DNA from: JAHHLP01 sp041609895
GTDB lineage: Bacteria > Bacteroidota > Rhodothermia > Rhodothermales > JABDKH01
Assembly (NCBI GenBank): GCA_041609895.1
Contig: JBFIPX010000018.1
Coordinates: 1-32,018, forward strand
Direction: 5' to 3'
Length of the DNA: 32,018 bases
The notes below the pieces were generated by a model. The model worked only from the letters and a program-made list of their open reading frames with translations. It was not told the DNA's origin and did not search any database. The translations under genes were made by a program, and so were the position numbers. Within the stretch, counting starts at the first letter, position 1. Every line of letters begins with the position of its first letter. Positions 14,559 to 23,395 of the stretch are shown piece by piece.

Positions 14559-14585
14559 ATGAATCCAATACACCACCATCCATGA
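14559..14585 (+). CDS. Eight-codon mini-ORF ending on the moeZ start codon
   Basis: ATG at 14559 opens MNPIHHHP and stops at TGA 14583-14585, overlapping the moeZ ATG by ATGA. A good GGAGG lies nine bases upstream (14545-14549), whereas moeZ itself has no comparable site. A ribosome finishing the mini-ORF could restart on moeZ. It is out of frame with moeZ, so it is not an N-terminal extension. It may be chance. Confidence 0.35.
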   Translation: MNPIHHHP

Positions 14586-15766
14586 CCCAGACAACAGACA
14601 CACTCACCGGGCACGTCGAGCTATCACCGGAAGAGTATCAGCGATACAACCGGCACCTAATCCTTCCCGAGGTCGGAGTCGAGGGGCAAAAGAAGCTGAA
14701 AGACGCATCGGTCCTTCTGATTGGTACTGGCGGGCTCGGATCTCCTTTGGCGCTGTATCTGGCGGCTGCGGGCGTCGGCCGGCTCGGTCTCGTGGACTTC
14801 GACGTAGTCGACTCGTCTAACCTGCAGAGGCAGGTCATCCATGGAACCAGCGATGTCGGGAGGTCCAAGCTCGCGTCGGCTCGCGACCGCATCGGAGAAA
14901 TCAATCCGAACGTGGAGATCGACCTGTACGAGACGCGCCTGAGCAGCGAGAACGCGATGGACATTTTTCAGGGTTATGACCTTGTCGCAGACGGAACCGA
15001 CAATTTTCCCACTCGCTACCTCGTAAACGACGCCTCGGTCATGTCCGGGATTCCGAACGTGTATGCCTCAATCTTCCGCTTCGAGGGCCAGGTGTCGGTA
15101 TTTGGCGCGGAGAACGGCCCCTGCTACCGATGTGTCTATCCGGAGCCGCCGCCGCCCGGCCTCGTTCCCTCCTGCGCGGAAGGCGGTGTGTTGGGAGTGC
15201 TGCCCGGCATTGTAGGATCGCTGCAAGCCAGCGAAGTGATAAAGCTGATCCTGGATGCCGGCGAGCCTTTGATTGGTCGTCTCCTGCTCTTCGATGCCCT
15301 CGAGTCGTCCTTCCGCACGCTGAAGCTTCGTCGCAACCCTGACTGTCCGGTGTGCGGGGACCACCCGACGCAAACGGAACTGATCGACTACCAGCAGTTC
15401 TGCGGATTGCCGCCGATCGGTCACGCTCCTGCGATCCACACGGACGTGCCGGAGATTACCGTGGCCGAGTTTGCCGCACTGAACGGCGCCTCGCGGCCGT
15501 TCCTGCTCGACGTGCGCAAGCCGTTCGAGGACGAAATCGCAAATATGGGAGCGGATCAGCTGATACCTGTCGAGGAGTTGGCCGAGCGGCTCGACGAGAT
15601 AGGGGCTGATTACACCGCTGATGTAGTCATTCACTGCCGCTCCGGAGCGCGGTCGGCGCGCGCCACGAAGCTGCTTCTCGAAGCCGGCTGGCAACGCGTT
15701 CGCAACCTCAAGGGCGGCATTCTGGCGTGGAGCGAGGAAATCGACCCGTCTATTCCGCAGTATTGA
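14582..15766 (+). CDS. moeZ: MoeZ-like sulfur-carrier adenylyl/sulfurtransferase with rhodanese domain
   Basis: A 394-residue E1-like enzyme that activates the carrier's C-terminal glycine with ATP and transfers sulfur to make the thiocarboxylate. The N-terminal MoeB/ThiF domain has YNRHLILPEVG (22-32), the nucleotide loop GTGGLGS (48-54), VDFDVVDSSNLQRQ (71-84) and DGTDNFPTRY (137-146). Zinc cysteines occur as CYRC (181-184) and CPVC (255-258). Cys198 in PSCAEGGVLG is the usual conserved cysteine. The C-terminal rhodanese domain has its active cysteine in VIHCRSGARSARA (Cys352). This domain order matches M. tuberculosis MoeZ, the CysO-activating enzyme, which there is encoded apart from cysO. 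It is last in the cysM-mec-cysO-moeZ unit; no clear terminator follows. Confidence 0.94.
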   Translation: MTQTTDTLTGHVELSPEEYQRYNRHLILPEVGVEGQKKLKDASVLLIGTGGLGSPLALYLAAAGVGRLGLVDFDVVDSSNLQRQVIHGTSDVGRSKLASARDRIGEINPNVEIDLYETRLSSENAMDIFQGYDLVADGTDNFPTRYLVNDASVMSGIPNVYASIFRFEGQVSVFGAENGPCYRCVYPEPPPPGLVPSCAEGGVLGVLPGIVGSLQASEVIKLILDAGEPLIGRLLLFDALESSFRTLKLRRNPDCPVCGDHPTQTELIDYQQFCGLPPIGHAPAIHTDVPEITVAEFAALNGASRPFLLDVRKPFEDEIANMGADQLIPVEELAERLDEIGADYTADVVIHCRSGARSARATKLLLEAGWQRVRNLKGGILAWSEEIDPSIPQY

Positions 15767-16083
15767 TTCACGGACAAGCCAAAGCGGGTGCCTTCCTACG
15801 AGTTCGTGATTGCCGACCCCTTCCTTTCTTTCGAAATTGGCGCAAGCGGATAGAAACTGTTTGGAACCGGGCCTACATGCTTGTTACACCAAGTAGACCC
15901 CGTGGTGGTCGCACCGTGATCTTCGGGGGACTTGGGTTCACCTTTCCTTTACAAATATTTTTTCTGTACTTTTCGGGATCGATAGGAGGCCCCGCGGTTT
16001 CGTGAAAGTGAGGAGTCACGTCGCCGACACCTGGTAGCGCTTCCGAATCACCTCAAGGTTGTTCAAATCAATCCTTTCCAGCC
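15767..16083. other. Intergenic region before susC
   Basis: About 317 bp with no credible gene. It contains an AT-rich patch near 15945-15975 that is the likeliest promoter area for susC, and a palindromic operator candidate at 16033. No clear terminator for the cys unit was found, although CCCCG/CGGGG near 15898-15930 could form a weak stem. Confidence 0.5.
16033..16044. promoter_or_regulatory. Candidate operator, palindrome copy 5 (susC)
   Basis: GGTAGCGCTTCC, identical to the 12-mer at 3263-3274 and flanked by T and GA. It ends 39 bp before the susC start codon, a position compatible with repression. Confidence 0.6.
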
Positions 16084-19000
16084 ATGTTTAGACGGATACT
16101 GCTTTCCGCCGCGTTCGTGCTCGTTTCTGTGCCCCTGGCTCTCGCTCAGGACATGACAGTAACGGGTACGGTTACCGACGCTGATTCTGACTTCCCCCTT
16201 CCGGGCGTGAACATCGCCGTCAAGGGCACCATGACCGGTACGGCGACCGGCATTGACGGGACGTACAGTATCCGCGTCAATTCCGGCGACGTTCTCGTGT
16301 TCTCGTTCGTGGGTTATCTGCCCCAGGAAGTGACGGTCGCCGATCAGACGACAATCAATGTCGCGCTTCAGGAAGATGTCGCCCTACTGTCCGAGGTTGT
16401 TGTCGTTGGATACGGTACGCAGCGTCGCGGTGAGATCACCGGCGCTGTCTCATCGGTAGACGTCGGACAGGCAAGTGTTGGCCAGGTTGCAAGCCCACAA
16501 GAAATGTTGTCGGGGCGGATCTCTGGCGTAAACGTGGCCCCAAACAGCGGTGAGCCGGGAGCGGGAACCAGCATCCGGATCCGCGGCACCTCGTCGATCA
16601 GTGCCGGTAACGAGCCGCTGTATGTGATTGACGGAATACCCATCAACAATACGAACATGACTCCGGGCGGAGTTGATCAGGGAGGCGTCGAGGCTTCCAA
16701 TACGACAGATCCGCTGGCCATGATCAATCCCCAGGACATCAAGTCGATCCAGATACTGAAGGATGCAGCTGCGACTGCCATCTACGGATCGGAGGGGGCC
16801 AACGGGGTAGTGCTCATTGAAACGAAGAGAGGTGAGGCCGGTGCCGTTCAGGTAGATTACAACGGCCGGGTTTCAGCTGGGTCCTTCGCAAACAAACTGG
16901 ATATTCTCTCAGGCGACGAGTATCGACAGGCACTGCGGGATGTCCTCGGATCAAACCCAACCTCGACCGTTTCGACCGATTGGCAAGATGCCACGACCCA
17001 GTCCACGTTGTCGCACAATCACAACGTCTCGATCTCAGGAGGAACTGCTAATACACTATTCCGCGCCTCGGTAGGCTACCTGGACCAGGAGGGGTTGCTT
17101 CTCAACACGGGGATCGAGCGCGTAACCGCCCGGGTCAATGGAAGCACTACGGTCCTGGATGACAAAATGACGGTCGATGTGAACCTGACCGGCTCCTACC
17201 TGAAACGAAACCACGGCTTCTTCAATCAAGGCAGCGGTTTCGAAGCGGGCGCGATCAAGTCGATGGTAGCTTTCCTGCCTACTGAACCAGTTCGATCCGC
17301 GGATGGGAGCTTTAACGAGTTTGCCAGAGATATCCGGAATCCGGTCGGACTTCTGGAGCAGATCACCGACATCACGGACCAGGAGCGCATTCTCGGTAAT
17401 TTTTCGATTCAGTACGACCTGCTCGACAATCTCATTGCCAAGGGTACGTTCGGAGTAGACATGCAGGACGGCATTCGGCGGACCTACATTCCCCTGGTGT
17501 CCAGCATTGGCGGCGAGGTCGGCGGCATTGCGAGACAGGCCGAGCGGTCGTTGAGCAACATCGTTACGCAGGCTACAGTCCAGTACAACGGTGAGCTCGG
17601 AGATAGGCAAACCTACTCCGTCCTTGGCGGGTTCGAGTTCAAGCGCGAGGTATTCCAGGACTTCGGGACGGAGTCGAGAGACTTCATCAGCGATGCAACG
17701 CTGTTCAATAACCTGGCCGGTGGGAGCAACGTTCAGATTCCATTCTCGAACAAGGCGGCCGTCAATCAAGCCTCCTTCTTCTCTCGCGCCACTTACAACT
17801 ACCAAGACAAGTATCTCGTAACGGCCACGCTTCGACGCGACGGTTCGTCGGTTTTCGGCGAGAACGATCAATTTGCTCTCTTCCCGTCCGGATCGGTTGG
17901 TTGGAGGCTTAGCAACGAACCGTTCCTCGCCGATGTCGACTTCATCGAGGATCTGAAGTTGAGAGCATCGGTTGGTCTAACTGGTAATCAGGCTGTTCCG
18001 CCGTACCAAGCCCTTGCGACGCTGGCCCCTTCTGAGGATTTCAGGTACGTATTCGGCGAGGAAGAGAGTGTCATTATTGGCGCCGCTCCCGAACGAGCTG
18101 CGAATCCCGACTTGAAATGGGAGCAGACGGTTGAATACAACGTCGGTGTCGATTACAGCTTCCTTCGTGGAAGGATCGACGGCTCTTTGGACGTTTACAA
18201 GAGAAACACCACGGACCTGCTCCTCGATGTCCGGGTGCCGCCTCCTGCACCTTCAGAGTTCGTGCTGCAGAACATAGGCGAGGTCGAGAACCGCGGCATC
18301 GAGTTCGCTGTCAACGCCTTCCTGTTCGACCGAGAAGATTGGGGTCTGGACGTGAACGTGACGGCCAGTTCAAATTACAACGAAGTGATCGACTTGGGCG
18401 ATCGAGGCTTCATTAGCCATACGGCTGTAAGCGGACAAGGCCAGTCGGAAGTCAATGCTCAACGATTGGAGGAGGGTCATCCGGTCGGGGCATTCTTCGC
18501 CCCAATTTTCGCAGGAATTGACGGAGACGGGAACGAGCTGTACCGAACGCCAGATGGTGGCACAACGACTGTACTTTCGGAAGCCGAGAGCGGATTCTTC
18601 GGAAATCCGATACCGGACCTGTCGTATAGCTTCAACCTGAACTTGCGCTACAAGGCATTCGATCTCAGCGCTTTTTTCCGCGGCGAGCAGGGGAAGGAAA
18701 TCCTCAACAACACGGCACTTGAGTTCCAGACGCTCGGTAAGCTGGGGTCGAATAACTTCCTGGCCGATGCGTTGACTGACGGTACAAACACAGCGCACGT
18801 ACCTGTCTTCTCTACGCGGTGGATTCAAGATGCATCGTTCTTCAGACTGGACAACGTCACTTTGGGCTACACGATTCCAAATGACGTCGCTGCCCGAGCA
18901 AAGCTGAGGCGTGCGAGAATCAGTTTGACTGCGCAGAATCTATTCGTGCTTACGCCGTACGAAGGCTATGACCCCGAGGTCAACACGAATATTGATGCAG

Positions 19001-19104
19001 ACGACACGGGCTTCCGCTCGCTTGCGCGTCCTGACTCGGGTATCGACTACTTCCCGTATCCGAAGTCACGGACTTTCACCTTTAGCATCGAACTTGGCAT
19101 TTGA
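16084..19104 (+). CDS. SusC/RagA-family TonB-linked outer-membrane transporter
   Basis: A 1006-residue outer-membrane protein that imports oligomers (sugars, peptides or other polymers) together with its SusD partner. The signal peptide covers residues 1-22 (ends ALAQ). A carboxypeptidase-D regulatory-like domain follows (24-100: VTGTVTDADSDFPLPGVNIAVKGT and the repeat FSFVGYLPQEV). The SusC signature SEVVVVGYGTQRRGEITGAVS spans about 103-123. Next come a plug domain with IRIRGTSSISAGNEPLYVIDGIP and ILKDAAATAIYGSEGANGVVLIETKRG, then a beta-barrel of about 750 residues. susD follows after 51 bp. The substrate cannot be read from the sequence, and no glycoside hydrolase or peptidase gene is beside it, so it is not an obvious polysaccharide locus. 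Confidence 0.96.
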   Translation: MFRRILLSAAFVLVSVPLALAQDMTVTGTVTDADSDFPLPGVNIAVKGTMTGTATGIDGTYSIRVNSGDVLVFSFVGYLPQEVTVADQTTINVALQEDVALLSEVVVVGYGTQRRGEITGAVSSVDVGQASVGQVASPQEMLSGRISGVNVAPNSGEPGAGTSIRIRGTSSISAGNEPLYVIDGIPINNTNMTPGGVDQGGVEASNTTDPLAMINPQDIKSIQILKDAAATAIYGSEGANGVVLIETKRGEAGAVQVDYNGRVSAGSFANKLDILSGDEYRQALRDVLGSNPTSTVSTDWQDATTQSTLSHNHNVSISGGTANTLFRASVGYLDQEGLLLNTGIERVTARVNGSTTVLDDKMTVDVNLTGSYLKRNHGFFNQGSGFEAGAIKSMVAFLPTEPVRSADGSFNEFARDIRNPVGLLEQITDITDQERILGNFSIQYDLLDNLIAKGTFGVDMQDGIRRTYIPLVSSIGGEVGGIARQAERSLSNIVTQATVQYNGELGDRQTYSVLGGFEFKREVFQDFGTESRDFISDATLFNNLAGGSNVQIPFSNKAAVNQASFFSRATYNYQDKYLVTATLRRDGSSVFGENDQFALFPSGSVGWRLSNEPFLADVDFIEDLKLRASVGLTGNQAVPPYQALATLAPSEDFRYVFGEEESVIIGAAPERAANPDLKWEQTVEYNVGVDYSFLRGRIDGSLDVYKRNTTDLLLDVRVPPPAPSEFVLQNIGEVENRGIEFAVNAFLFDREDWGLDVNVTASSNYNEVIDLGDRGFISHTAVSGQGQSEVNAQRLEEGHPVGAFFAPIFAGIDGDGNELYRTPDGGTTTVLSEAESGFFGNPIPDLSYSFNLNLRYKAFDLSAFFRGEQGKEILNNTALEFQTLGKLGSNNFLADALTDGTNTAHVPVFSTRWIQDASFFRLDNVTLGYTIPNDVAARAKLRRARISLTAQNLFVLTPYEGYDPEVNTNIDADDTGFRSLARPDSGIDYFPYPKSRTFTFSIELGI

Positions 19105-19155
19105 GAAGTCTGAGCAAGACGCACTCAACCCAATTTGCACTAGACCAACCTAACC

Positions 19156-20991
19156 ATGCGGCATTCATTATTGAGAACGAAGGCTGGCCTCTCACTGCTG
19201 GCTGTAATACTCGTGGGCTCCCTGTCAATAGCGAACGTAGCTTGCGACTCGGCCCTTGACCAGAAACCATTTAGCCAGCTGACTCCCGATCAGTTCTTCA
19301 ACACGGAGCAGGAGTTCCTGTCGGCGGCCACGGCTGTGTATGCCCAGCTGCGGCCTACGTTTGCCGATAACGATGGCTATCTCAACCTGTCTACGCATAC
19401 GAGCGACGAGATCATGGTGCCGACCCGCGGTCCAGACTGGGGCGACGGTGGCATCTGGAGAGACCTGACGCAGCACACCTGGTCTCCCACGAATCCAAAG
19501 GTTGGTTCCGGCTGGACCAATGCACAGGTGGGTATAGCCCGAGCGAACGGGGTATTGACAGCCCTGGGTAGTTCGGACTTCGACCCGGACGTGGCCAATC
19601 AGTTCAACGCCGAGCTGCGACTGCTGAGAGCGATCTACTATTTCACGCTGATGGATCTGTTCGGAAACGTTCCCATCGTTGTAGAAGAGGGTGGTCCGCT
19701 AGGCGACAGGTACGCCACGCAGCCGATTCCGCCGGGAGAACCTCCGCAGCAAGCCACGCGACGTGAGGTATTCGACTTCGTTCTCGAGGAGCTGACCGGC
19801 TGCACTTCCAGCAGCTTCGATGTCAACTCGTGCGTGAACAGCCCGTCAGGAATTCTGGCCAGTCTGCCGGAAATCGGCAGCGTCCCGCACGGTAGAATGA
19901 CGCAGGGAGCCGGATACGCGCTTCTAGCGCGCATGCTGCTAAATGCCGAGATCTATACGGGCACGGCATCGGCGAGCGGTATCACGCCAGGTACGGAAAT
20001 GTATGCAGGGGCATCCGCTGCAGCGGACTGGGTCATCGACTCGGGAGCGTACGCCCTTGAGTTTGACTTCTTCGAAGTTTTCTCCGCCGGGAATCAGAGC
20101 TCGCCGGAGATCATACTGCCGATTACTCATGCAGCTCAGCCCGGACTCGGACTGAACTTTCAAATGCGTTTCCTCCACTACAACATGCCGATTCCGGCGT
20201 CTCCGTGGAATGGTTTCACGACGATCGCGGATTTCTACAAGGGCTATGAAGTGGACGCGGGGCCCGACGGTGAATTCGGTACACGGGACGACCTCAGCGA
20301 TGACATACGCATTCGGCAGTTCCTCGTGGGCCAGCAGTATAATCAGCCCGCCGTCGGGTGCGCCGGACAGCAGTGCTTCAGTGATGTCTCTTCCGGCACG
20401 GTCTTGACTCGAGACGAAACGCCAACTCCACTCGTGTTCACACTCGATATCCCCGCAATCCAGCTTTCGGGTGAAACAAAGGCCGCGATTGAGAGCCCGG
20501 GGGTAAGGCTGGTCAAGTGGGAGATAGATGCGGCCAGTTCCGGCGAGAACATGGGCAATGACTTCCCGCTGTTCAGACTAGCTGAGATGTACTTGATCAA
20601 GGCGGAGGCCGAAAACGAACTGGGCAACACCGGCGAGGCGGTGTCGCTGATGAACATGGTCAGAGACCGCGCCGGACTTGGCCCTGCCGCAGGAGGCTCG
20701 CAGGACCTTGTGCGCAAGCTGATCATCCAGGAACGCGGATACGAGTTCGTGTATGAGGCCACGCGCCGACAGGACCTTATCCGGTACGAGTTCGCTCACG
20801 GTGGTTCGCCGTCGGGCGGGCCCTACACGGGGTCTTCAGACCCGTACGTGCCGACCTTCACAGCACCCTGGGTCTTCAAGAAAGACGGTTCGCAGTCGGG
20901 CATGCAGAGCGAAGGATATCGGGTTCTCTTCCCGATACCTACAAACGAACTGAGCGTGAACCCGAATCTCCAGCAGAATCCGGGCTACTAA
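19156..20991 (+). CDS. SusD/RagB-family outer-membrane lipoprotein
   Basis: A 611-residue substrate-binding lipoprotein that caps the SusC barrel. The lipoprotein signal ends in the lipobox NVAC (Cys30). The SusD N-terminal region follows directly (LDQKPFSQLTPDQFFNTEQEFLSAATAVYAQL), with the TPR-like helical core (AELRLLRAIYYFTLMDLFGNVPIV near 153-176) and the C-terminal family block (FPLFRLAEMYLIKAEAENELGN, MVRDRAGLG, IIQERGYEFVYEATRRQDLIRY, LFPIPTNELSVNPNLQQNPGY). Two Cys pairs (TGCTSSSFDVNSC and VGCAGQQC) could form disulfides. It is cotranscribed with susC and followed by a terminator at 21027. Confidence 0.96.
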   Translation: MRHSLLRTKAGLSLLAVILVGSLSIANVACDSALDQKPFSQLTPDQFFNTEQEFLSAATAVYAQLRPTFADNDGYLNLSTHTSDEIMVPTRGPDWGDGGIWRDLTQHTWSPTNPKVGSGWTNAQVGIARANGVLTALGSSDFDPDVANQFNAELRLLRAIYYFTLMDLFGNVPIVVEEGGPLGDRYATQPIPPGEPPQQATRREVFDFVLEELTGCTSSSFDVNSCVNSPSGILASLPEIGSVPHGRMTQGAGYALLARMLLNAEIYTGTASASGITPGTEMYAGASAAADWVIDSGAYALEFDFFEVFSAGNQSSPEIILPITHAAQPGLGLNFQMRFLHYNMPIPASPWNGFTTIADFYKGYEVDAGPDGEFGTRDDLSDDIRIRQFLVGQQYNQPAVGCAGQQCFSDVSSGTVLTRDETPTPLVFTLDIPAIQLSGETKAAIESPGVRLVKWEIDAASSGENMGNDFPLFRLAEMYLIKAEAENELGNTGEAVSLMNMVRDRAGLGPAAGGSQDLVRKLIIQERGYEFVYEATRRQDLIRYEFAHGGSPSGGPYTGSSDPYVPTFTAPWVFKKDGSQSGMQSEGYRVLFPIPTNELSVNPNLQQNPGY

Positions 20992-21026
20992 AGGACAACG
21001 GATCTGTCTGAGCAGGCTGTTCGACG

Positions 21027-21063
21027 GAAGGCATCGTTGCTTCGCGACGGTGCCTTCTTCTTT
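21027..21063 (+). terminator. Intrinsic terminator after susD
   Basis: GAAGGCA (21027-21033) pairs with TGCCTTC (21051-21057); the intervening TCG and CGA extend the stem internally, and TTCTTT follows. It separates the susCD unit from the TonB-receptor operon. Confidence 0.8.
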
Positions 21064-21283
21064 ACACCCTTGAGCGAGCCAACTAAGGTAAACAGATCCA
21101 AAGGGCCTCGCCTCCACGTTGTACGCTCCCTTCTGAGGGCCTGCTGGTGTCATACGAATTGCCCGGGCGTACCCAACTTCCGCAAGGGCCCTGAGCACAA
21201 ATAAATGCCATGAATACGGAACCGCGCGTACGTTTCAGCGAACATATGCCGGTGAAGAATTATATGTCCCCAGCTACCCACGC

Positions 21284-23380
21284 ATGAGCATGCATCGAGG
21301 CTGTTTTCGACACATTTCGGTCGGAGCACTGGCACTCCTGTGCCTGTCTACCTCGTCCGCGGCGCAGGAGTCGGCAATCGACACCTCCCGCGTATACGAA
21401 CTCGGCGTGATCGTCAAGACCGCTGAACGGTCTGCAACCGTTCTCGCAAACACGACTTCCGCAACCTCGGTAATATCGCGAGCCTCCTTGCGTCGTCTGC
21501 CGGGACTCACCGTCACCGATCATCTGAGCCGTACGCCCGGCATGTTCTTTTTCAGTCTGGACGGGCTAGGATTCGAACCGCAGCCCACTGTCCGCGGGTT
21601 CTACGGAGGTGGTGAGGCCGAATACGTCCAACTCCAGCTAAACGGCCAGCCTCTGTCGGACGCAGAGTCCGGACTCGTCAACTGGTTTGCAATTCCGGTT
21701 ACCTCAATTGAGTCAGTCGAGATCCTGCGGGGGGGCAGTTCGGCCCTTTATGGCGACGCCGCAGTCGGCGCGGTCATCAATCTTATCACGCCGCCCGACT
21801 CCGACGACCAGGATCTACTGGCCATTCGGTCGGGATCACGCGTACCGTTCGAGACCTCGTTCCGTCATACCGGACAACTTTCCGGGCGACGGTACTCGGT
21901 GTTCGGCGGGTTTACAACCGTGGACGGGTTTCGAGATCACTCAAAGCGTGACTTCGGTACCATTGGGGCCAGGTTTCATGTCGGCAAAAGCCCGCAATCC
22001 AAAATCAGCCTGAACACGGAACACCACTGGAACCATGGCGACGCGCCGGGCCCCGTGTTGCTCGGGCAGGTTCAACGAATTGCTTCCCTGCCCTTCTTCC
22101 GATACGACCGGGCTGAGGAGTCAATACATAGACTGGGTGGCGTCGGTGAATTCCGGTTCGACGATCAGAAACGACTAGACCTCTCTATCTCTTCTCAGCT
22201 CCGAAAGAATGACGTAACCGAGAGCCTACCGCTGAGCGCCGGCTTCGCCGACACGCAGTACCGCGAAATAACCGATTTCGGGGTTCAGGCCACCGGGCAA
22301 TTAACCTTGAGCTCTTCTTCGGGCACAAGCCGCCTGGTGGGAGGGGTCGAGCTGTCTTCCGAATGGCTCGACTCGCAATACTTCAGCGTCTTTGCCGGCA
22401 CGGAGCCGGACTACGAGGCAGCACCTCTAAACCCTGTTCGCAATGAAGTCTCCCGTGGAGACGGAACCAGGCAGCGGCTTGCCACCTACGCCCACTACGA
22501 CGTGGCCGTCGGCAATCGGGTTCGGCTGGCAGCAGGCGCGCGATTGGATATACTGCGCGACAGGTTTGATCCTCGCAATACGGAATCAACGTCGGTGACG
22601 CACACCGCCGTTAGCCCGAAAATCGGAGTGAACTACCGGCTTGTCAGCACGACCTCGACCGTCACGAATCTCTATGCGAATTTCTCGCAATCGTTCAAGG
22701 CCCCGACCTTTGATCAGCTTTATGACCAACGGACGATTCCTGTGCCGTTCCCTCCCTTTGCTGTCCGACTTTCTTCCTCCCAACTTGACCCACAATACGG
22801 CACGAGCGTGGAGGCCGGCGCATACCACCGTTTCCAATACGGCGACGTATCAGGGGAAATGAGTGTGGCGTTGTATCAGATCGACATGCGGGACGAAATA
22901 GATTTTGACCTTCAGCTCCTAACCTATCGCAACCTGGGAAAGAGCCGACATCGCGGCATAGAGACCGAGGCCGCTCTCTACCTGGGTTCGGCAACAGTCC
23001 GCGGGAGCTACGCTTACCAAGCCACGACGCTCAGATTTGAACCGTTCCAAGGTAATTTCGTAAAGGCGATCCCGAGAGACGTCGTGTCTGCGGGTATCGA
23101 CCTACCTCTCGGTCCAATCGGAGTATCTGCAACACTCAAGTCGGCGAGAAGGATTTTTCTTGATGATGCGAACACCATTCGCCTCCCAAGTTACTCCTCG
23201 GTGGACGCGCGCCTTAGCTACGACCTTGGCCAGGCCACGCTGATGGCTGACGTTTTCAACGTGTTTGACGCGGAGTTCAGCACAACGGGGTTCCCGGACC
23301 CAGCCGGGTCTGACGCCGTCTTCGTATATCCCTACAGCGGACGTCATTTCCGTCTTGGCGCCTTCGTGCGATTTCCCTAG
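21284..23380 (+). CDS. TonB-dependent outer-membrane receptor
   Basis: A 698-residue receptor without the extra N-terminal domain of SusC. The signal peptide ends near SSAAQ (about residue 28). A plug domain follows (SVISRASLRRLPGLTVTDHLSRTPG, TVRGFYGGGEAEYVQLQLNGQPLSD, SIESVEILRGGSSALYGDAAVGAVINLIT). The barrel ends with the typical block ADVFNVFDAEFSTTGFP and a terminal aromatic strand (GAFVRFP). The plug resembles BtuB/siderophore-type receptors, but the ligand is unknown and no cobalamin riboswitch was found upstream. Two ATGs (21284, 21290) are possible. It starts an apparent operon, with the next gene 16 bp downstream. Confidence 0.93.
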   Translation: MSMHRGCFRHISVGALALLCLSTSSAAQESAIDTSRVYELGVIVKTAERSATVLANTTSATSVISRASLRRLPGLTVTDHLSRTPGMFFFSLDGLGFEPQPTVRGFYGGGEAEYVQLQLNGQPLSDAESGLVNWFAIPVTSIESVEILRGGSSALYGDAAVGAVINLITPPDSDDQDLLAIRSGSRVPFETSFRHTGQLSGRRYSVFGGFTTVDGFRDHSKRDFGTIGARFHVGKSPQSKISLNTEHHWNHGDAPGPVLLGQVQRIASLPFFRYDRAEESIHRLGGVGEFRFDDQKRLDLSISSQLRKNDVTESLPLSAGFADTQYREITDFGVQATGQLTLSSSSGTSRLVGGVELSSEWLDSQYFSVFAGTEPDYEAAPLNPVRNEVSRGDGTRQRLATYAHYDVAVGNRVRLAAGARLDILRDRFDPRNTESTSVTHTAVSPKIGVNYRLVSTTSTVTNLYANFSQSFKAPTFDQLYDQRTIPVPFPPFAVRLSSSQLDPQYGTSVEAGAYHRFQYGDVSGEMSVALYQIDMRDEIDFDLQLLTYRNLGKSRHRGIETEAALYLGSATVRGSYAYQATTLRFEPFQGNFVKAIPRDVVSAGIDLPLGPIGVSATLKSARRIFLDDANTIRLPSYSSVDARLSYDLGQATLMADVFNVFDAEFSTTGFPDPAGSDAVFVYPYSGRHFRLGAFVRFP

Positions 23381-23395
23381 AGATTGCGCGAACAC

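Noticed and set aside
15727..16005. 92-codon plus-strand frame after moeZ
   Set aside because: It overlaps the moeZ end, runs through promoter-like AT-rich DNA and shows no protein-like composition.
17056..17871. 271-codon minus-strand frame inside susC
   Set aside because: Antisense to the SusC barrel; no recognisable motif or start context.
21064..21283. Possible cobalamin riboswitch before the TonB receptor
   Set aside because: The receptor plug resembles BtuB-type proteins, but I could not find the conserved B12-box or the other riboswitch blocks in the gap.
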